From assembly GCF_027744825.2 (NCBI RefSeq), contig NC_071349.1, positions 1,984,001 through 2,048,000 of the forward strand: DNA of 64,000 bases, given 5' to 3'. The first letter of the stretch is position 1; every line of letters begins with the position of its first letter. Made by a program: the position numbers and the translations under genes. Of this stretch, positions 43,750-58,000 are shown one piece after another. The DNA is from Synchiropus splendidus (Eukaryota > Chordata > Actinopteri > Syngnathiformes > Callionymidae). Below the pieces are notes generated by a model. It ran no database searches. It saw only the letters and a program-made list of their open reading frames with translations, and was not told the origin of the DNA.

Positions 43750-46700
43750 TCCAAAGTTATCAACATTTTTATGTTTGGCGTTCCGGAAACCCCCTAATCT
43801 CAGGCTGAAAACGCGTTTTCTGCATTGTGCCATAACTTTGCAGGGAAGCTTCAGGACATGAAATTGTCACCTCCCACTATAGCAGAAAGGGTCTGTCTAG
43901 TAGTGGCAGATCAAATCTAAGCTGTCTGATGTGTTTTTCCAAAGTTATCAACATTTTTACGTTTGGCGTTTCGGAAACCACCTTGTCTCAGGCTGAAAAC
44001 GCGTTTTACGTATTGTGCCATAACTTTGCAGGGAAGGTTCAGAAAATGAAATTTTCACCTCCCACCATAGCAGAAAGGGTATTTCTAGTAGTTGCACATT
44101 AAATCTAAGCTGTCTGAAGTGTTGTTCCAAAGTTATCAACATTTTTACGTTTGGCGTTTCGGAAACCACCTTGTCTCAGGCTGAAAACGCGTTGTCTGCA
44201 TTGTGCCATAACTTTGCATGGAAGCTTCTGAACATGAAAATTTAACCTCCCACTATATCAGAAAGGGTCTTTCTAGTAGTTGCAGATCAAATCTAAGCTG
44301 TCTGATGTGTTTTTCCAAAGTTATCAACATTTTTATGTTTGGCGTTCCGGAATCGACCTTATCCTCGGCTGAAAACGCGTTTTACGCATTGTGCCATAAC
44401 TTTGCAGGGAAGCTTCAGAACATGAAATGTTCACCTCCCACTATAGCAGAAAGGGTCTTTCTAGTAGTTGCACATCAAATGTAAGCTGTCTGAAGTGTTT
44501 TTCCAAAGTTATCAACATTTTTATGTTTGGCGTTCCGGAATCGACCTTGTCTCAGGCTGAAAACGCGTTTCACGCATTGTGCCATAACTTTGCAGGGAAG
44601 GTTCAGAAAATGAAATTTTCACCTCCCACTATAGCAGAAAGGGTATTTCTAGTAGTTGCACATCAAATCTAAGCTGTCCGAAGTGTTTTTCCAAAAGTTA
44701 TCAACATTTTTATGTTTGGCGTTCCGAAACCCACCTTATCTCAGGCTGAAAAGCGTTTTTGTGCATTGTGCCATAACTTTTCAGGGAAGCTTCAGAACAT
44801 GAAATGTTCACCTCCCACTATAGCAGAAAGGGTCTTTCTAGTAGTTGCACATCAAATCTAAGCTGTCTGAAGTGTTTTTCCAAAGTTATCAACATTTTTA
44901 AGTTTGGCGTTTCGGAACCCACCTTATCTCAGGCTGAAAACGCGTTTTCTGCATTGTGCCATAACTTCTCAGGGAAGCTTCAGAACATGAAATGTTCACC
45001 TCCCACTATAGCAGAAAGGGTTTTTCTAGTAGTTGCACATCAAATCTAAGCTGTTTGAAGTGTTTTTCCAAAGTTATCAACATTTTTATGTTAGGCGTTC
45101 CGGAATCAACCTTATCTCAGGCTGAAAACGCATTTTCTGCATTGTGCCATAACTTTGCAAGGAAGCTTCAGAACATGAAATTTTCACCTCCCACTATAGC
45201 AGAAAGGGTCTTTCTAGTAGTTGCACATCAGATCTAAGCTGTCTGAAGGGTTTTTCCAAAGTTATCAACATTTTTATGTTTGGCGTTCCGGAACCCACCT
45301 TATCTCAGGCTGAAAACGCGTTTTCGGCATTGTGCCATAACTTTGCTGGGAAGCTTCTGAAAATGAAATTTTCACATCGGACAATGGCATCAAGGGTCTT
45401 TCTAGTAGTTGCACATCAAATCTAAGCTGCCTGAAGTGTTTTTCGAAAGTTTTCAACATTTTTATGTTTGGTGTTCCTGAATCGACCTTATCTCAGGCTG
45501 AAAACGCGTTTTCTGCATTGTCCCATAACTTTGCAGGGAAGCTTCAAAACATGTAATTTTCACCTCCCACTATAGCAGAAAGGGTCTTTCTAGTAGTTGC
45601 ACATCAGATCTAAGCTGTCCGAAGTGTTTTTCCAAAGTTATCAACATTTTTATGTTTGGCGTTACAGAATCGACCTTATCTCAGGCTGAAAACGCGTTGT
45701 CTGCATTGTGCCATAACTTGGCATGGAAGCTTCCGAACATGAAATGTTCACCTCCCACTATAGCAGAAAGGGTCTTTCTAGTAGTTGCACATCAAATCTA
45801 AGCTGTCTGAAGTGTATTTCCAAAGTTATCAACATTTTTATGTTTGGCGTTGTGGAACCCACCTTATCTCAGGATGAAAACGCATTTTCTGCATTGTGCC
45901 ATAACTTCTCAGGGAAGCTTCAGAACATGAAATGTTCACCTCCCACTATTGCAGAAAGGGTCTTTCTAGTAGTTGCACATCAAATCTAAGTTGTCTGAAG
46001 TGTTTTTCGAAAGCTATCAACATTTTTATGTTTGGCGTTCCGGAAACGACCTTATCTCGGGCTGAAAACGCGTTTTCTGCATTGTGCCATAACTTTGCAG
46101 GGAAGCTTGAGAAAATGAAATTTTCACCTGCCACTAAAGCAGAAAGGATCTTTCTAGTAGTTGCACATCAAATCTAAGCTGTCTGAAGTGGTTTTCCAAA
46201 GTTATCAACATTTTTATGTTTGGCGTTCCAGAATCGACCTTATCTCAGGCTGTAAACGCGTTTTGTGCATTGTGCCATAACTTCTCAGGGAAGCTTCAGA
46301 ACATGAAATGTACACCTCCCACTATAGCAGAAAGGGTCTTTCTAGTAGTTGCACATCAAATCTAAGCTGTCTGAAGTGTTTTTCCAAAGTTATCAACATT
46401 TTTATGTTTGGCGTTCCGGAATCGACCTTATCTCAGGCTGAAAACACGTTTTACGCATTGTGCCATAACTTCTCAGGGAAGCTTCAGAACATCAAATGTT
46501 CACCTAACACTATAGCAGAAAAGGTCTTTCTAGTAGTTGCACCTCAAGTCTAAGCTGTCTGAAGTGTTTTTCCAAAGTTATCAACATTTTTATGTTTGGC
46601 GTTCCAGAATCGACCTTATGTCAGGCTGAAATCGCGTTGTCTGCATTGTGCCATAACTTTGCATGGAAGCTTCCGAACATGAAATTTTAACCTCCTACTA

Positions 46701-49066
46701 TAGCAGAAAGGCTCTTTCTAGTAGTTGCACATCAAATCTTAGCTGTCTGAAATGTTTTTCCAAAGTTATCAACATTTTTACGTTTGGCGTTTCGGAATCG
46801 ACCTTATCTTAGGCTGAAAATGCGTTTTACACATTGTGCAATAATTTTGCAGGGAAGCTTCAGAACATGAAATTTTCACCTCCCACTATAGCAGAAAGGG
46901 TCTTTCTCGTAGTTGCACATCAAATCTAAGCTGTCTGAAGTGTTTTTCCAAAGTTATCAACATTTTTATGTTTGGCGTTCCGGAACCCCCCTAATCTCAG
47001 GCTGAAAACGCGTTTTCTGCATTGTGCCATAACTTTGCAGGGAAGCTTCAGGACATGAAATTGTCACCTCCCACTATAGCAGAAAGGGTCTGTCTAGTAG
47101 TGGCAGATCAAATCTAAGCTGTCTGATGTGTTTTTCCAAAGTTATCAACATTTTTACGTTTGGCGTTTCGGAAACCACCTTGTCTCAGGCTGAAAACGCG
47201 TTTTACGTATTGTGCCATAACTTTGCAGGGAAGGTTCAGAAAATGAAATTTTCACCTCCCACCATAGCAGAAAGGGTATTTCTAGTAGTTGCACATTAAA
47301 TCTAAGCTGTCTGAAGTGTTGTTCCAAAGTTATCAACATTTTTACGTTTGGAGTTTCGGAAACCACCTTGTCTCAGGCTGAAAACGCGTTGTCTGCATTG
47401 TGCCATAACTTTGCATGGAAGCTTCTGAACATGAAAATTTAACCTCCCACTATATCAGAAAGGGTCTTTCTAGTAGTTGCAGATCAAATCTAAGCTGTCT
47501 GATGTGTTTTTCCAAAGTTATCAACATTTTTATGTGTGGCGTTCCGGAATCGACCTTATCCTCGGCTGAAAACGCGTTTTACGCATTGTGCCATAACTTT
47601 GCAGGGAAGCTTCAGAACATGAAATGTTCACCTCCCACTATAGCAGAAAGGGTCTTTCTAGTAGTTGCACATCAAATGTAAGCTGTCTGAAGTGTTTTTC
47701 CAAAGTTATCAACATTTTTATGTTTGGCGTTCCGGAATCGACCTTGTCTCAGGCTGAAAACGCGTTTCACGCATTGTGCCATAACTTTGCAGGGAAGGTT
47801 CAGAAAATGAAATTTTCACCTCCCACTATAGCAGAAAGGGTATTTCTAGTAGTTGCACATCAAATCTAAGCTGTCCGAAGTGTTTTTCCAAAAGTTATCA
47901 ACATTTTTATGTTTGGCGTTCCGAAACCCACCTTATCTCAGGCTGAAAAGCGTTTTTGTGCATTGTGCCATAACTTTTCAGGGAAGCTTCAGAACATGAA
48001 ATGTTCACCTCCCACTATAGCAGAAAGGGTCTTTCTAGTAGTTGCACATCAAATCTAAGCTGTCTGAAGTGTTTTTCCAAAGTTATCAACATTTTTAAGT
48101 TTGGCGTTTCGGAACCCACCTTATCTCAGGCTGAAAACGCGTTTTCTGCATTGTGCCATAACTTCTCAGGGAAGCTTCAGAACATGAAATGTTCACCTCC
48201 CACTATAGCAGAAAGGGTTTTTCTAGTAGTTGCACATCAAATCTAAGCTGTTTGAAGTGTTTTTCCAAAGTTATCAACATTTTTATGTTAGGCGTTCCGG
48301 AATCAACCTTATCTCAGGCTGAAAACGCATTTTCTGCATTGTGCCATAACTTTGCAAGGAAGCTTCAGAACATGAAATTTTCACCTCCCACTATAGCAGA
48401 AAGGGTCTTTCTAGTAGTTGCACATCAGATCTAAGCTGTCTGAAGGGTTTTTCCAAAGTTATCAACATTTTTATGTTTGGCGTTCCGGAACCCACCTTAT
48501 CTCAGGCTGAAAACGCGTTTTCGGCATTGTGCCATAACTTTGCTGGGAAGCTTCTGAAAATGAAATTTTCACATCGGACAATGGCATCAAGGGTCTTTCT
48601 AGTAGTTGCACATCAAATCTAAGCTGTCTGAAGTGTTTTTCGAAAGTTTTCAACATTTTTATGTTTGGTGTTCCTGAATCGACCTTATCTCAGGCTGAAA
48701 ACGCGTTTTCTGCATTGTCCCATAACTTTGCAGGGAAGCTTCAAAACATGTAATTTTCACCTCCCACTATAGCAGAAAGGGTCTTTCTAGTAGTTGCACA
48801 TCAGATCTAAGCTGTCCGAAGTGTTTTTCCAAAGTTATCAACATTTTTATGTTTGGCGTTACAGAATCGACCTTATCTCAGGCTGAAAACGCGTTGTCTG
48901 CATTGTGCCATAACTTGGCATGGAAGGTTCCGAACATGAAATGTTCACCTCCCACTATAGCAGAAAGGGTCTTTCTAGTAGTTGCACATCAAATCTAAGC
49001 TGTCTGAAGTGTATTTCCAAAGTTATCAACATTTTTATGTTTGGCGTTGTGGAACCCACCTTATCT
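43750..49066 (+). repeat. 3197-bp satellite higher-order duplication
   Basis: Positions about 43750-45869 recur at about 46947-49066 with an offset of 3197 bp, 17 monomers plus one base. Tags include GGACATGAAATTGTC, GTCTGTCTAGTAGTGGC, ATCCTCGGCTG, the CCAAAAGTTATC one-base gain, GAAAAGCGTTTTTGTGC and CATCGGACAATGGCATC. Only scattered single-base differences are seen. The source copy partly overlaps the start of the 7.9-kb unit. Confidence 0.9.
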
Positions 49067-52000
49067 CAGGCTGAAAACGCATTTTCTGCATTGTGCCATA
49101 ACTTTGCAGGGAAGCTACAGAACATGAAATTTTCATCTCCCACTATAGCAGAAAGGGTCTTTCTAGTAGTTGCACATCAAATCTAAGCTGTTTGAAGTGT
49201 TTTTCGAAAGTTATCAACATTTTTATGTTTGGCGTTCCGGAATCGACCTTTTCTCAGGCTGAAAACGCGTTTTCTGCATTGTGCCATAACTTTGCAGGGA
49301 AGCTTCAGGAAATGAAATTTTCACCTCCCACTATAGCAGAAAGGGTCCTTCTAGAAGTTGCACATCAAATCTAAGCTGTCTGAAGTGTTTTTCGAAAGTT
49401 ATCAACATTTTTATGTTTGGCGTTACAGAATCGACCTTATCTCAGGCTGAAAACGCGTTGTCTGCATTGTGCCATAACTTGGCATGGAAGCTTCCGAACA
49501 TGAAATGTTCACCTTCCACTATAGCAGAAAGGGTCTTTCTAGTAGTTGCACATCAAATCTAAGCTGTCTGAAGTGTTTTTCCAAAGTTATCAACATTTTT
49601 ATGTTTGGCGTTCCGGAATCGACCTTATCTCAGGCTGAAAACACGTTTTACGCATTGTGCCATAACTTCTCAGGGAAGCTTCAGAACATCAAATGTTCAC
49701 CTAACACTATAGCAGAAAAGGTCTTTCTAGTAGTTGCACCTCCAATCTAAGCTGTCTGAAGTGTTTTTCGAAAGTTTTCAACATTTTTATGTTTGGCGTT
49801 GTGGAACCCACCTTATCTCAGGCTGAAAACGCATTTTCTGCATTGTGCCATAACTTTGCAGGGAAGCTACAGAACATGAAATTTTCACCTCCCACTATGG
49901 CAGAAAGGGTCTATCTAGTAGTTGCACATCAAATCTAAGCTGTTTGAAGTGTTTTTCGAAAGTTATCAACATTTTTATGTTTGGCGTTCCGGAATCGACC
50001 TTTTCTCAGGCTGAAAACGCGTTTTCTGCATTGTGCCATAACTTTGCAGGGAAGCTTCAGGAAATGAAATTTTCACCTCCCACTATCGCAGAAAGGGTCC
50101 TTCTAGAAGTTGCACATCAAATCTAAGCTGTCTGAAGTGTTTGTCGAAAGTTATCAACATTTTTATGTTTGGCGTTACAGAATCGACCTTATCTCAGGCT
50201 GAAAACGCGTTGTCTGCATTGCGCCATAACTTGGCATGGAAGTTTCCGAACATGAAATGTTCACCTCCCACTATAGCAGAAAGGGTCTTTCTAGTAGTTG
50301 CACATCAAATCTAAGCTGTCTGAAGTGTTTTTCCAAAGTTATCAACATTTTTATGTTTGGCGTTCCAGAATCGACCTTATCTCAGGCTGAAAACACGTTT
50401 TACGCATTGTGCCATAACTTCTCAGGGAAGCTTCAGAACATCAAATGTTCACCTAACACTATAGCAGAAAAGGTCTTTCTAGTAGTTGCACCTCAAATCT
50501 AAGCTGTCTGAAGTGTTTTTCCAAAGTTATCAACATTTTTATGTTTGGCGTTCCAGAATCGACCTTATGTCAGGCTGAAATCGCGTTGTCTGCATTGTGC
50601 CATAACTTTGCATGGAAGCTTGCGAACATGAAATTTTAACCTCCTACTATAGCAGAAAGGCTCTTTCTAGTAGTTGCACATCAAATCTTAGCTGTCTGAA
50701 ATGTTTTTCCAAAGTTATCAACATTTTTACGTTTGGCGTTTCGGAATCGACCTTATCTTAGGCTGAAAATGCGTTTTACACATTGTGCAATAATTTTGCA
50801 GGGAAGCTTCAGAACATGAAATTTTCACCTCCCACTATAGCAGAAAGGGTCTTTCTCGTAGTTGCACATCAAATCTAAGCTGTCTGAAGTGTTTTTCCAA
50901 AGTTATCAACATTTTTATGTTTGGCGTTCCGGAACCCCCCTAATCTCAGGCTGAAAACGCGTTTTCTGCATTGTGCCATAACTTTGCAGGGAAGCTTCAG
51001 GACATGAAATTGTCACCTCCCACTATAGCAGAAAGGGTCTGTCTAGTAGTGGCAGATCAAATCTAAGCTGTCTGATGTGTTTTTCCAAAGTAATCAACAT
51101 TTTTATGTTTGGCGTTCCGGAATCGACCTTATCTCAGGCTGAAAACGCGTTTTACGTATTGTGCCATAACTTTGCAGGGAAGGTTCAGAAAATGAAATTT
51201 TCACCTCCCACCATAGCAGAAAGGGTATTTCTAGTAGTTGCACATTAAATCTAAGCTGTCTGAAGTGTTGTTCCAAAGTTATCAACATTTTTACGTTTGG
51301 CGTTTCGGAAACCACCTTGTCTCAGGCTGAAAACGCGTTTTCTGCATTGTGCCATAACTTCTCAGGGAAGCTTCAGAACATGAAATGTTCACCTCCCACT
51401 ATAGCAGAAAGGGTCTTTCGAGTAGTTGCACATCAAATCTAAGCTGTCTGAAATGTTTTTCCAAAGTTATCAACATTTTTACGTTTGGCGTTTCAGAATC
51501 GACCTTATCTCAGGCTGAAAACGCGTTGTCTGCATTGTGCCATAACTTTGCATGGAAGCTTCTGAACATTAAAATTTAACCTCCCACTATATCAGAAAGG
51601 GTCTTTCTAGTGGTTGCAGATCAAATCTAAGCTGTCTGATGTGTTTTTCCAAAGTTATCAACATTTTTATGTTTGGCGTTCCGGAATCGACCTTATCTTC
51701 GGCTGAAAACGCGTTTTACGCATTGTGCCATAACTTTGCAGGGAAGCTTCAGAACATGAAATGTTCACCTCCCACTATAGCAGAAAGGGTCTTTCTAGTA
51801 GTTGCACATCAAATGTAAGCTGTCTGAAGTGTTTTTCCAAAGTTATCAACATTTTTATGTTTGGCGTTTCGGAAACTACCTTGTCTCAGGCTGAAAACGC
51901 GTTTTCTGCATTGTGCCATAACTTCTCAGGGAAGCTTCAGAACATGAAATGTTCACCTCCTACTATAGCAGAAAGGGTCTTTCTAGTAGTTGCACATCAA

Positions 52001-55000
52001 ATCTAAGCTGTCTGAAGTGTTTTTCCAAAAGTTATCAACATTTTTATGTTTGGCGTTCCGAAACCCACCTTATCTCAGGCTGAAAAGCGTTTTTGTGCAT
52101 TGGGCCATAACTTTTCAGGGAAGCTTCAGAACATGAAATTTTAACCTCCCACTACAGCAGAAAGGGTCTTTCTAGTAGTTGCACATCAAATCTAAGCTGT
52201 CTGAAATGTTTTTCCAAAGTTATCAACATTTTTACGTTTGGCGTTCCGGAATCGACCTTATCTCAGGCTGAAAACGCGTTTTACGTATTGTGCCATAACT
52301 TTGCAGGGAAGCTTCAGAACATGAAATGTTCACCTCCCACTATAGCAGAAAGGGTCTTTCTAGTAGTTGCACATCAAATCTAAGCTGTCTGAAGTGTTTT
52401 TCGAAAGTTTTCAACATTTTTATGTTTGGTGTTCCTGAATCGACCTTATCTCAGGCTGAAAACGCGTTTCCTGCATTGTGCCATAACTTTGCAGGGAATC
52501 TTCAGAACATGAAATTTTCACCTCCCACTACAGCAGAAAGGGTCTTTCTAGTAGTTGCACATCAAATCTAAGCTGTCTGAAATGTTTTTCCAAAGTTATC
52601 AACATTTTTACGTTTGGCGTTTCAGAATCGACCTTATCTCAGGCTGAAAACGCGTTGTCTGCATTGTACCATAACTTTGCAGGGAAGGTTCAGAAAATGA
52701 AATTTTCACCTCCCACTATAGCAGAAAGGGTCTTTCTAGTAGTTGCACATCAAATCTAAGCTGTCTGAAGTGTTTTTCCAAAATTATCAACATTTTTATG
52801 TTTGGCGTTCCGGAACCCACCTTATCTCAGGCTGAAAACGCGTTGTCTGCATTGTGCCATAACTTTGCATGGAAGCTTCTGAACATGAAAATTTAACCTC
52901 CCACTACATCAGAAAGGGTCTTTCTAGTAGTTGCACATCAAATCTAAGCTGTCTGAAATGTTTTTCCAAAGTTATCAACATTTTTACGTTTGGCGTTACA
53001 GAATCGACCTTATCTCAGGCTGAAAACGCGTTGTCTGCATTGTGCCATAACTTTGCAAGGAAGCTTCAGAACATGAAATTTTCACCTCCCACTATAGCAG
53101 AAAGGGTCTTTCTAGTAGTTGCACATCAGATCTAAGCTGTCTGAAGGGTTTTTCCAAAGTTATCAACATTTTTATGTTTGGCGTTCCGGAACCCACCTTA
53201 TCTCAGGCTGAAAACGCGTTTTCGGCATTGTGCCATAACTTTGCTGGGAAGCTTCTGAAAATGAAATTTTCACATCGGACAATGGCATCAAGGGTCTTTC
53301 TAGTAGTTGCACATCAAATCTCAGCTGTCTGAAGTGTTTTTCGAAAGTTTTCAACATTTTTATGTTTGGTGTTCCTGAATCGACCTTATCTCAGGCTGAA
53401 AACGCGTTTTCTGCATTGTCCCATAACTTTGCAGGGAAGCTTCAAAACATGTAATTTTCACCTCCCACTATAGCAGAAAGGGTCTTTCTAGTAGTTGCAC
53501 ATCAGATCTAAGCTGTCCGAAGTGTTTTTCCAAAGTTATCAACATTTTTATGTTTGGCGTTACAGAATCGACCTTATCTCAGGCTGAAAACGCGTTGTCT
53601 GCATTGTGCCATAACTTGGCATGGAAGCTTCCGAACATGAAATGTTCACCTCCCACTATAGCAGAAAGGGTCTTTCTAGTAGTTGCACATCAAATCTAAG
53701 CTGTCTGAAGTGTATTTCCAAAGTTATCAACATTTTTATGTTTGGCGTTGTGGAACCCACCTTATCTCAGGATGAAAACGCATTTTCTGCATTGTGCCAT
53801 AACTTCTCAGGGAAGCTTCAGAACATGAAATGTTCACCTCCCACTATTGCAGAAAGGGTCTTTCTAGTAGTTGCACATCAAATCTAAGTTGTCTGAAGTG
53901 TTTTTCGAAAGCTATCAACATTTTTATGTTTGGCGTTCCGGAAACGACCTTATCTCGGGCTGAAAACGCGTTTTCTGCATTGTGCCATAACTTTGCAGGG
54001 AAGCTTGAGAAAATGAAATTTTCACCTGCCACTAAAGCAGAAAGGATCTTTCTAGTAGTTGCACATCAAATCTAAGCTGTCTGAAGTGGTTTTCCAAAGT
54101 TATCAACATTTTTATGTTTGGCGTTCCAGAATCGACCTTATCTCAGGCTGTAAACGCGTTTTGTGCATTGTGCCATAACTTCTCAGGGAAGCTTCAGAAC
54201 ATGAAATGTACACCTCCCACTATAGCAGAAAGGGTCTTTCTAGTAGTTGCACATCAAATCTAAGCTGTCTGAAGTGTTTTTCCAAAGTTATCAACATTTT
54301 TATGTTTGGCGTTCCGGAATCGACCTTATCTCAGGCTGAAAACACGTTTTACGCATTGTGCCATAACTTCTCAGGGAAGCTTCAGAACATCAAATGTTCA
54401 CCTAACACTATAGCAGAAAAGGTCTTTCTAGTAGTTGCACCTCAAGTCTAAGCTGTCTGAAGTGTTTTTCCAAAGTTATCAACATTTTTATGTTTGGCGT
54501 TCCAGAATCGACCTTATGTCAGGCTGAAATCGCGTTGTCTGCATTGTGCCATAACTTTGCATGGAAGCTTCCGAACATGAAATTTTAACCTCCTACTATA
54601 GCAGAAAGGCTCTTTCTAGTAGTTGCACATCAAATCTTAGCTGTCTGAAATGTTTTTCCAAAGTTATCAACATTTTTACGTTTGGCGTTTCGGAATCGAC
54701 CTTATCTTAGGCTGAAAATGCGTTTTACACATTGTGCAATAATTTTGCAGGGAAGCTTCAGAACATGAAATTTTCACCTCCCACTATAGCAGAAAGGGTC
54801 TTTCTCGTAGTTGCACATCAAATCTAAGCTGTCTGAAGTGTTTTTCCAAAGTTATCAACATTTTTATGTTTGGCGTTCCGGAACCCCCCTAATCTCAGGC
54901 TGAAAACGCGTTTTCTGCATTGTGCCATAACTTTGCAGGGAAGCTTCAGGACATGAAATTGTCACCTCCCACTATAGCAGAAAGGGTCTGTCTAGTAGTG

Positions 55001-58000
55001 GCAGATCAAATCTAAGCTGTCTGATGTGTTTTTCCAAAGTTATCAACATTTTTACGTTTGGCGTTTCGGAAACCACCTTGTCTCAGGCTGAAAACGCGTT
55101 TTACGTATTGTGCCATAACTTTGCAGGGAAGGTTCAGAAAATGAAATTTTCACCTCCCACCATAGCAGAAAGGGTATTTCTAGTAGTTGCACATTAAATC
55201 TAAGCTGTCTGAAGTGTTGTTCCAAAGTTATCAACATTTTTACGTTTGGAGTTTCGGAAACCACCTTGTCTCAGGCTGAAAACGCGTTGTCTGCATTGTG
55301 CCATAACTTTGCATGGAAGCTTCTGAACATGAAAATTTAACCTCCCACTATATCAGAAAGGGTCTTTCTAGTAGTTGCAGATCAAATCTAAGCTGTCTGA
55401 TGTGTTTTTCCAAAGTTATCAACATTTTTATGTTTGGCGTTCCGGAATCGACCTTATCCTCGGCTGAAAACGCGTTTTACGCATTGTGCCATAACTTTGC
55501 AGGGAAGCTTCAGAACATGAAATGTTCACCTCCCACTATAGCAGAAAGGGTCTTTCTAGTAGTTGCACATCAAATGTAAGCTGTCTGAAGTGTTTTTCCA
55601 AAGTTATCAACATTTTTATGTTTGGCGTTCCGGAATCGACCTTGTCTCAGGCTGAAAACGCGTTTCACGCATTGTGCCATAACTTTGCAGGGAAGGTTCA
55701 GAAAATGAAATTTTCACCTCCCACTATAGCAGAAAGGGTATTTCTAGTAGTTGCACATCAAATCTAAGCTGTCCGAAGTGTTTTTCCAAAAGTTATCAAC
55801 ATTTTTATGTTTGGCGTTCCGAAACCCACCTTATCTCAGGCTGAAAAGCGTTTTTGTGCATTGTGCCATAACTTTTCAGGGAAGCTTCAGAACATGAAAT
55901 GTTCACCTCCCACTATAGCAGAAAGGGTCTTTCTAGTAGTTGCACATCAAATCTAAGCTGTCTGAAGTGTTTTTCCAAAGTTATCAACATTTTTAAGTTT
56001 GGCGTTTCGGAACCCACCTTATCTCAGGCTGAAAACGCGTTTTCTGCATTGTGCCATAACTTCTCAGGGAAGCTTCAGAACATGAAATGTTCACCTCCCA
56101 CTATAGCAGAAAGGGTTTTTCTAGTAGTTGCACATCAAATCTAAGCTGTTTGAAGTGTTTTTCCAAAGTTATCAACATTTTTATGTTAGGCGTTCCGGAA
56201 TCAACCTTATCTCAGGCTGAAAACGCATTTTCTGCATTGTGCCATAACTTTGCAAGGAAGCTTCAGAACATGAAATTTTCACCTCCCACTATAGCAGAAA
56301 GGGTCTTTCTAGTAGTTGCACATCAGATCTAAGCTGTCTGAAGGGTTTTTCCAAAGTTATCAACATTTTTATGTTTGGCGTTCCGGAACCCACCTTATCT
56401 CAGGCTGAAAACGCGTTTTCGGCATTGTGCCATAACTTTGCTGGGAAGCTTCTGAAAATGAAATTTTCACATCGGACAATGGCATCAAGGGTCTTTCTAG
56501 TAGTTGCACATCAAATCTAAGCTGTCTGAAGTGTTTTTCGAAAGTTTTCAACATTTTTATGTTTGGTGTTCCTGAATCGACCTTATCTCAGGCTGAAAAT
56601 GCGTTTTCTGCATTGTCCCATAACTTTGCAGGGAAGCTTCAAAACATGTAATTTTCACCTCCCACTATAGCAGAAAGGGTCTTTCTAGTAGTTGCACATC
56701 AGATCTAAGCTGTCCGAAGTGTTTTTCCAAAGTTATCAACATTTTTATGTTTGGCGTTACAGAATCGACCTTATCTCAGGCTGAAAACGCGTTGTCTGCA
56801 TTGTGCCATAACTTGGCATGGAAGCTTCCGAACATGAAATGTTCACCTCCCACTATAGCAGAAAGGGTCTTTCTAGTAGTTGCACATCAAATCTAAGCTG
56901 TCTGAAGTGTATTTCCAAAGTTATCAACATTTTTATGTTTGGCGTTGTGGAACCCACCTTATCTCAGGCTGAAAACGCATTTTCTGCATTGTGCCATAAC
57001 TTTGCAGGGAAGCTACAGAACATGAAATTTTCATCTCCCACTATAGCAGAAAGGGTCTTTCTAGTAGTTGCACATCAAATCTAAGCTGTTTGAAGTGTTT
57101 TTCGAAAGTTATCAACATTTTTATGTTTGGCGTTCCGGAATCGACCTTTTCTCAGCCTGAAAACGCGTTTTCTGCATTGTGCCATAACTTTGCAGGGAAG
57201 CTTCAGGAAATGAAATTTTCACCTCCCACTATAGCAGAAAGGGTCCTTCTAGAAGTTGCACATCAAATCTAAGCTGTCTGAAGTGTTTTTCGAAAGTTAT
57301 CAACATTTTTATGTTTGGCGTTACAGAATCGACCTTATCTCAGGCTGAAAACGCGTTGTCTGCATTGTGCCATAACTTGGCATGGAAGCTTCCGAACATG
57401 AAATGTTCACCTTCCACTATAGCAGAAAGGGTCTTTCTAGTAGTTGCACATCAAATCTAAGCTGTCTGAAGTGTTTTTCCAAAGTTATCAACATTTTTAT
57501 GTTTGGCGTTCCGGAATCGACCTTATCTCAGGCTGAAAACACGTTTTACGCATTGTGCCATAACTTCTCAGGGAAGCTTCAGAACATCAAATGTTCACCT
57601 AACACTATAGCAGAAAAGGTCTTTCTAGTAGTTGCACCTCCAATCTAAGCTGTCTGAAGTGTTTTTCGAAAGTTTTCAACATTTTTATGTTTGGCGTTGT
57701 GGAACCCACCTTATCTCAGGCTGAAAACGCATTTTCTGCATTGTGCCATAACTTTGCAGGGAAGCTACAGAACATGAAATTTTCACCTCCCACTATGGCA
57801 GAAAGGGTCTATCTAGTAGTTGCACATCAAATCTAAGCTGTTTGAAGTGTTTTTCGAAAGTTATCAACATTTTTATGTTTGGCGTTCCGGAATCGACCTT
57901 TTCTCAGGCTGAAAACGCGTTTTCTGCATTGTGCCATAACTTTGCAGGGAAGCTTCAGGAAATGAAATTTTCACCTCCCACTATAGCAGAAAGGGTCCTT